Of a stretch of DNA of 19,600 nucleotides, positions 15,214 through 19,600 are shown piece by piece (positions within the stretch are counted from its first letter, which is position 1; every line of letters starts with the position of its first letter). The translations under genes were made by a program, and so were the position numbers. Location of the stretch: NCBI GenBank assembly GCA_012517635.1, contig JAAYUP010000130.1, forward strand, positions 1-19,600, written 5' to 3'. This stretch comes from Candidatus Atribacter alterifermentans. Lineage in GTDB: Bacteria > Atribacterota > Atribacteria > Atribacterales > Atribacteraceae. The notes below the pieces were generated by a model, which worked only from the letters and a program-made list of their open reading frames with translations, ran no database searches and had not been told where the DNA came from.

Positions 15214-15936
15214 ATGGATATTCAATTAAATGGTTTAGTAAGTTTTTTGGCCGGTTTGCTGTCCTTTTTATCCCCTTGTGTTTTAGGCATAGCCCCAGCT
15301 TATGTGAGTTATATCAGTGGGGTTGAATCATTGGAAAAGGAAAGAAAGAAGGTTTTTTTACATACCATTCTTTTTGTAGTCGGGTTTTCTCTGATTTTCA
15401 TATTTATGGGTATTGGAGCTTCTTTTTTGGGAACTTTTCTGATGAAATATAAAGTATGGTTTAACCGAATAGCTGGTATTATAATCATTATTTTTGGTTT
15501 ACAAATATTGGGAATTTTAAAAATTAAGATGTTTTATGCTGAGAAGAGAATTCAGCCTAAAAAAACCTGGGCAAAGATGAGAAGCTTGATTTTGGGTATT
15601 ACCTTTGGATTGGGATGGACGCCTTGCGTCGGTCCCATCTTAGGTTCGATTCTCCTCTATGTATCGACCTTGGGGAATGTTCTCCAGGGAGGTCTTTATT
15701 TGTCTTTTTATGCCCTTGGGTTAGCAATTCCCTTTATTTTATTGGGTATTGGTTGGGGATATATAATGAGTGTTCTTCGTACGCTTCAAAAAAGAGGACA
15801 TATCATTGAAATAATCAGTGGAATCTTGCTCATTTTCTTGGGAATCATTCTGTTTTTTGACCAAATGAATACGTTCATCACTTTTTTGGGAATAGAGAAT
15901 TTTTTTCCCGGTGAAAGTTTATTTATGAACCAATAA
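15214..15936 (+). CDS. ccdA: CcdA-type thiol:disulfide electron-transfer membrane protein
   Basis: This 240-residue protein has six membrane helices and the CcdA/DsbD-core layout. The paired redox cysteines are Cys22 in LSFLSPCVLGIAPAY and Cys138 in LGWTPCVGPILGS. The family moves reducing equivalents from cytoplasmic thioredoxin across the membrane to extracytoplasmic thiol proteins, for cytochrome c maturation or other uses. The first motif is PCVLG where PCVLP is usual, so one conserved helix-breaking proline is missing. No extracytoplasmic thioredoxin or cytochrome c partner is nearby. AAGGTG precedes the ATG. It starts an operon with the ParB-fold gene 27 bases on. A TATAAT at 15153-15158 may be its -10, without a good -35. 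Confidence 0.9.
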   Translation: MDIQLNGLVSFLAGLLSFLSPCVLGIAPAYVSYISGVESLEKERKKVFLHTILFVVGFSLIFIFMGIGASFLGTFLMKYKVWFNRIAGIIIIIFGLQILGILKIKMFYAEKRIQPKKTWAKMRSLILGITFGLGWTPCVGPILGSILLYVSTLGNVLQGGLYLSFYALGLAIPFILLGIGWGYIMSVLRTLQKRGHIIEIISGILLIFLGIILFFDQMNTFITFLGIENFFPGESLFMNQ

Positions 15937-15963
15937 CGGAAAGAATAGAGGGATTTTATTGTT

Positions 15964-16764
15964 ATGAAGGCTCAACCGGTTAAAGGGTTTGGAGTTATTT
16001 CAAAAAAATTGAATTTATCTAACCGAGCCTATCGGGGAATTCACGCTATTAAAGTCAGCAATATCGTAGGAAGTGTTGGTCGAGCACAAGATCTTTTAAA
16101 AGGGTTTAGATTGAAAAACCCTGATGTTCGGTATTATCGATTAAGAAAGATTATGGAAAAAGGTGATGTTGTCCCGCCAATTATTGTGTATAAAGTTGGT
16201 AATGAATACTATGTTTTAGATGGAAATCATCGAGTGGCAATTGCCAAAGAACTTGGTATAGAGTTCATTGATGCCGAAGTCATCGAATTTTTCCCAAGCG
16301 AAAGAAAAGAAAGCCGCACCCTCAGGAAAAAGAGAATTGAGTTTGAAAATCAAACCGGATTGAAAGGAATTGACCTCACCGAGCCTCGTCATTATGATAC
16401 TTTTATCAATTATATTCAAGATTATTCTCAACAGATGGAGTTATTTCTTAAGAGAAAAGTAGATCTCAAGGAAGCAGCTTTAAACTGGTTTCTTTCAGTA
16501 TATACTCCAGCAGTCCAGTCTATTGTAGAAAAAGGCTTAGAAGATGTGTACCAAGGAAAAACCTTAGGAGATATTTTTTGTTTTATTCTTGATTATAAAT
16601 GGTATAAAAGTCAAAAGGAAGGTTTTGATATTGGCTTTGACAACGCCATGCAAGGTTTTATACAAGAAATTATTGGAAAAGATGACCACGAAGAAAGGAA
16701 AACATTGATGGAAAAATTCGAGGGTTTTTTGGAGGAGGTTTTGCCATGGATCAAAAAGGAGTAG
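15964..16764 (+). CDS. ParB/sulfiredoxin-fold domain protein of unknown function
   Basis: This 266-residue soluble protein has an N-terminal ParB/Srx-like domain at about 25-110. It includes IVGSVGR (34-40), VVPPIIVYKVGNEYYVLDGNHRVAIAKELG (69-98) with the nucleotide-handling DGNHR at 86-90, and EFIDAEVIEF. The rest (about 115-266) is mostly helical and charged. The N-terminal part resembles ParB-like proteins of actinobacterial and other genomes that carry the IVGSVGR and DGxHRV motifs. ParB-fold domains can bind CTP, act as nucleases, or bind ATP as sulfiredoxin does; the activity here is unknown. No ParA or parS site is seen, so chromosome partition is unlikely. The ATPase start lies inside its last codons with a 19-base overlap, implying coupled translation. 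Confidence 0.8.
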   Translation: MKAQPVKGFGVISKKLNLSNRAYRGIHAIKVSNIVGSVGRAQDLLKGFRLKNPDVRYYRLRKIMEKGDVVPPIIVYKVGNEYYVLDGNHRVAIAKELGIEFIDAEVIEFFPSERKESRTLRKKRIEFENQTGLKGIDLTEPRHYDTFINYIQDYSQQMELFLKRKVDLKEAALNWFLSVYTPAVQSIVEKGLEDVYQGKTLGDIFCFILDYKWYKSQKEGFDIGFDNAMQGFIQEIIGKDDHEERKTLMEKFEGFLEEVLPWIKKE

Positions 16765-19379
16765 CTTGGCATGCGCTTTCGTACCAAGATGTCATTCAGC
16801 AACTTAAAACTGACATAGAAAAAGGCATAAAAACAGAAGAAGCCAAAAAAAGGCTCATTGATAGAGGACGGAATGTTCTCCCTACAGGAAAAAGAAAAAC
16901 CATATTCGAGATGTTTATTGACCAATTTAAAGACTTTTTGATCCTCATTTTAGTTGGTGCGGCGGTCATTTCGGGTTTATTGGGAGAAACCACCGATGCC
17001 ACAGTTATCGTTGCCATTTTAATTATTAATGCTGGTTTGGGAGTGAGTCAGGAAAGAAAAGCCGATAAAGCGCTTGATGCCCTGAAGAAAATGTCAGTTC
17101 CCGAGTGTGAAGTCATTCGTGATGGATCGTTACAAAAAATTTCTTCAGAGGAATTGGTTCCTGGCGATATTGTTCTCCTTCATGAAGGTGATTATGTACC
17201 GGCAGATTTACGACTCATTGAGGTCTATAATCTCCGTATCGATGAAGCCAGCCTTACCGGCGAATCAGTACCAGTTGAAAAAGGAATTGAACCAATGAAT
17301 GAAGATCTTCCAATAGCTGATCGAGTAAATATGGCCTATTCAGGAACAATTGTTGCCTATGGTCGTGCCAAAGGAGTTGTTACCGAAACTGGATTGAACC
17401 GAGAAATTGGAAAAATTGCTCAATTATTAGAAAAAGAAGAAGAAGTCATTACACCACTACAGAAGCGCTTAGCCGGGTTGGGTAAACTGTTAGGATATTT
17501 AACTTTAATTGTTTGTGGAGTGGTTTTCTTGGTTGGGATTACCCGAGGTGAGCACATTTTTGATATGTTTATGACCGCAGTAAGTTTAGCAGTAGCGGCA
17601 ATTCCAGAAGGATTACCAGCAATAGTGACCATTGTCCTTGCCCTGGGTGTTACTCGTATGAGCCAACGAAATGCCATAATTCGCAAACTTCCTGCAGTTG
17701 AAACCTTGGGAAGTGCCACAGTGATTTGTACCGATAAAACTGGGACCTTAACCCAAAACCAAATGACTGTTCAAGAAATTTTTCAAATGAATGACGAGGA
17801 AAAAGAAACTCAAGCGCGAGCCTTTTTACCAAGCGAGATTTTTATTAAAATCGGAGTTCTTTGTAATGACAGCTCAATTATCAGGGGCAATGGTAAAGTA
17901 CAGCGTTTCGGTGATCCAACTGAATTAGCTTTAATCGAATTTGCAGAAAAGAATGGTTATTCAGTAGAAAAGATTCGACAGGATTTTCCTCGCATAGATG
18001 AAATCCCTTTTGATTCGAAACGAAAAATGATGTCTACTCTTCATGAACTCAATGGGACAAGGAGAATTTTAGTTAAAGGCGCCCCTGATGTTTTAATCAA
18101 CCGATGTAATTCCTATCAAGAAGGTGATCAAAAGCTTCCCCTTGGCGAAAAAGAACGACAACTCATACTGAGAACAATTGAAGAAATGGCTGGGAAAGCT
18201 TTACGAGTGCTAGCCTTTGCTGAGAAAGAGCTACCAGATAAAAAGAAAATTAGCCAAGAAGATGAAATTGATCTCAATTTTTGTGGCTTAGTTGGCATGA
18301 TTGATCCCCCTCGACCAGAAGTTAAACAAGCCTTAGAAGAAGCAAGCAGTGCGGGAATCAAAACAATTATGATTACCGGGGATAATCTTCTGACTGCAAA
18401 AACCATTGCTCAGGATTTAGGATTGATTCAGCCTGGAGATGAAGTCATAACCGGTCAAGAGATAGAAAAGTTTTCTTCAGAGACCTTGGTAGAAAAAATA
18501 AAACATCTTCGAGTATTTGCCCGGGTCTGGCCTGAACAAAAGTTAAATATTGTTGAGGCTCTTCAAAAGAACCATGAAGTGGTCGCCATGACTGGTGATG
18601 GAGTAAATGATGCACCAGCCTTGAAAAAAGCTGATATTGGTGTAGCTATGGGAATCACCGGAACCGATGTTGCCAAGGAAGTAGCCGATGTCGTTTTAAT
18701 GGATGATAACTTTGCCACCATCGTCAAAGCAATTGAAGAAGGACGTGTCATTTTTGACAATATCCGGAAATTCGTCATGTATCTCTTAGCTTGTAATATT
18801 GGTGAAATATTTGCTATTTTCATTCCGATATTAGTCGGCTTGCATCGTCCCCTGGTTCCGGTTCAAATTTTACTTATTAATTTAGTAACCGATGGGTTGC
18901 CGGCAATGGCTTTAGGAGTTGACAGCCCGGAACCGGATATTATGATGAGGAAACCTCGTAATCCCAAAGAAGGAATTCTCAATCCGCAATCTATGAAAAT
19001 AATCCTCTTTAATTCAGTTTTTATTGCTTTATCGGTCATCATCGCCTTTGTTGTCGGCACTGCGATAGAGGGAATAGAAACCGGACGAACCATGGCTTTT
19101 GTTACTCTGGCTTTTTCAGAATTGTTACGAGCTTATAGTTTTCGTTCGGAAAAGAGAAATTTTTGGCAGATCAATCTCCGTTCCAATCTCTATCTAATTG
19201 AAGCTGCATTATTGTCGGCAGGCATCGTTTTAACCACTGTTATGGTTCCTTCTGCGGCTCGAGTTTTTTCTAATGTATCTCTCAATGGATTGGAATGGGT
19301 GTATACTATAGTTTTTTCTTTTATTTCATTTTTTGCTTACGAAATCTGGAAACTCTGGAATAAAAATCGTTTTCGATAA
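16746..19379 (+). CDS. cation-transporting P-type ATPase, Ca2+ (P2A/SERCA-like)
   Basis: This 877-residue P-type ATPase has TGES at 171-174, PEGLP in helix 4 (Glu288), the phosphorylated Asp330 in DKTGTLT, KGAPD at 444-448, MITGD at 542-546 and TGDGVNDAP at 616-624. Ion-binding positions of both SERCA calcium sites appear conserved: Asn684 and Glu687 (helix 5, NIGE), Asn712, Thr715 and Asp716 (helix 6, NLVTDG) and Glu792 (helix 8, FSELLRA). The length and an N-terminal cation-ATPase domain fit a bacterial Ca2+ pump that exports calcium across the cytoplasmic membrane; Mn2+ is a possible second substrate. GGAGGAGG lies before ATG 16746, within the preceding ParB-fold gene. It is the last gene of the operon. 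Confidence 0.94.
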   Translation: MDQKGVAWHALSYQDVIQQLKTDIEKGIKTEEAKKRLIDRGRNVLPTGKRKTIFEMFIDQFKDFLILILVGAAVISGLLGETTDATVIVAILIINAGLGVSQERKADKALDALKKMSVPECEVIRDGSLQKISSEELVPGDIVLLHEGDYVPADLRLIEVYNLRIDEASLTGESVPVEKGIEPMNEDLPIADRVNMAYSGTIVAYGRAKGVVTETGLNREIGKIAQLLEKEEEVITPLQKRLAGLGKLLGYLTLIVCGVVFLVGITRGEHIFDMFMTAVSLAVAAIPEGLPAIVTIVLALGVTRMSQRNAIIRKLPAVETLGSATVICTDKTGTLTQNQMTVQEIFQMNDEEKETQARAFLPSEIFIKIGVLCNDSSIIRGNGKVQRFGDPTELALIEFAEKNGYSVEKIRQDFPRIDEIPFDSKRKMMSTLHELNGTRRILVKGAPDVLINRCNSYQEGDQKLPLGEKERQLILRTIEEMAGKALRVLAFAEKELPDKKKISQEDEIDLNFCGLVGMIDPPRPEVKQALEEASSAGIKTIMITGDNLLTAKTIAQDLGLIQPGDEVITGQEIEKFSSETLVEKIKHLRVFARVWPEQKLNIVEALQKNHEVVAMTGDGVNDAPALKKADIGVAMGITGTDVAKEVADVVLMDDNFATIVKAIEEGRVIFDNIRKFVMYLLACNIGEIFAIFIPILVGLHRPLVPVQILLINLVTDGLPAMALGVDSPEPDIMMRKPRNPKEGILNPQSMKIILFNSVFIALSVIIAFVVGTAIEGIETGRTMAFVTLAFSELLRAYSFRSEKRNFWQINLRSNLYLIEAALLSAGIVLTTVMVPSAARVFSNVSLNGLEWVYTIVFSFISFFAYEIWKLWNKNRFR

Positions 19380-19388
19380 AAAAAGATT

Positions 19389-19436
19389 AGGATAGGCCCT
19401 CATGCCACTTTCGTAGCATGAGTTAAAAATGAAAAT
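19389..19436. repeat. partial copy of the 129-base palindromic repeat, locus 3
   Basis: It begins GGATAGGCCCTCATGC, matching the left part of the units at 83 and 3127. The inner hairpin is altered but still paired: CTCATGC (19399-19405) with GCATGAG (19416-19422). The run TGAAAA after it also matches. It lies ten bases after the ATPase stop and could help end that transcript. Confidence 0.65.
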
Positions 19437-19450
19437 GCAATTCAGAAATC

Positions 19451-19484
19451 AATCTCCCCCTTTCACAAAGGAGGTTAGGGGGAT
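19451..19484. repeat. C/G-tract inverted repeat
   Basis: AATC-CCCC at the left pairs with GGGGGATT at the right, with CCTTT/AAAGG inside, forming an imperfect hairpin. It is a second copy type of the C-tract elements at 2366-2457 and 3037-3074. Confidence 0.6.
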
Positions 19485-19502
19485 TTGAATTTTTTCCTGC
19501 TC

Positions 19503-19538
19503 CGTCATTGCGAGGAACGGAGTGATGTGGCAATCTTT
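19503..19538. repeat. GTCATTGCGAGGA-type palindromic repeat, unit A
   Basis: ATTGC (19507-19511) pairs with GCAAT (19530-19534) around a GAGGAACGGAGTGATGTG core. Units of this kind are, from memory, dispersed through many environmental bacterial genomes. It adjoins the related unit B at 19551. Confidence 0.65.
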
Positions 19539-19550
19539 TCCACCCAATCA

Positions 19551-19588
19551 GTCATTCTGAGGAGCGTATTGTGCGACGTGAGAATCTC
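19551..19588. repeat. GTCATTCTGAGGA-type palindromic repeat, unit B
   Basis: This has the same plan as unit A (GTCATT, GAGGAGCG, a core ending CGACGTG, AATCT), but the stem is ATTCT (19554-19558) with AGAAT (19581-19585). The stem bases differ from unit A on both arms in a compensating way. It lies close to the window edge. Confidence 0.6.
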
Positions 19589-19600
19589 ATCCTTTAAAGT

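Larger units (their letters stand above)
19380..19600. other. gene-free right end filled with repeats
   Basis: No start-stop frame worth calling occurs after the ATPase stop. The stretch is a series of three repeat types (positions 19389, 19451, 19503 and 19551), with short unstructured links between them. The gene to the right is outside the window. Confidence 0.7.

Noticed and set aside
15964..16764. Chromosome-partition ParB
   Set aside because: Only the ParB-like N-terminal fold is shared; there is no ParA gene, parS-like site or ParB central DNA-binding domain.

Overview
The window looks like AT-rich chromosomal DNA of an anaerobic, fermentative bacterium. It is densely coded, with strong Shine-Dalgarno sites, some TTG and GTG starts and short intergenic regions carrying palindromic repeats. 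Indolepyruvate:ferredoxin oxidoreductase (IorAB), a phenylacetate-CoA ligase with a tandem-ACT partner, ATP-type PEP carboxykinase and an encapsulated-ferritin-type protein resembling those of anaerobic thermophiles point to an amino-acid-using anaerobe. The mix and the repeat style recall Atribacterota (OP9/JS1), but no marker gene is present, so the taxonomy is inference. I see no rRNA, tRNA, CRISPR, transposase or phage gene.

Layout. (1) 299-2341, plus strand: a DUF2254 membrane protein, a small coiled-coil protein and a 102-residue encapsulated-ferritin-like protein, probably one operon, preceded by a candidate promoter and a palindromic repeat. (2) 2539-4708, minus: a cytidine deaminase-like protein and a phosphohexomutase, separated by a repeat-rich 409-base gap. 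(3) 4922-5611, plus: a GAF-ANTAR RNA-binding antiterminator. (4) 5618-7316, minus: ATPase and permease of a zinc/manganese-type ABC importer without a local binding protein. (5) 7464-10268, plus: YjbQ, IorA and IorB. (6) 10269-10591: a consensus promoter followed by strong hairpins and no ORF, a candidate small RNA locus. (7) 10592-11407, minus: an alpha/beta hydrolase. (8) 11635-13182, plus: pckA, sharing a bidirectional terminator with (9) a minus-strand pair at 13229-14985, paaK and a tandem-ACT protein. (10) 15214-19379, plus: CcdA, a ParB/sulfiredoxin-fold protein and a Ca2+ P-type ATPase in one tight operon. (11) 19380-19600: three kinds of intergenic repeat.

How the genes fit together. 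IorAB converts aryl 2-oxoacids to aryl-acyl-CoA with reduction of ferredoxin, or runs in reverse for aromatic amino-acid synthesis. PaaK makes the same class of aryl-acyl-CoA from free acids, the ACT protein could sense aromatic amino acids, and YjbQ is linked to thiamine phosphate, the precursor of the IorA cofactor. PckA links C4 acids with PEP. The remaining genes concern metals and envelope redox: iron (ferritin-like), Zn/Mn (ABC importer), Ca2+ (P-type ATPase) and thiol transfer (CcdA).

Most unusual features: a 129-base-period palindromic repeat at two loci plus a fragment at a third; two adjacent repeat units at the right end whose stems differ by compensating changes; the ORF-less promoter with hairpins; the orphan encapsulin-type ferritin without a shell gene; and the translationally coupled ParB-fold/Ca2+-ATPase pair.
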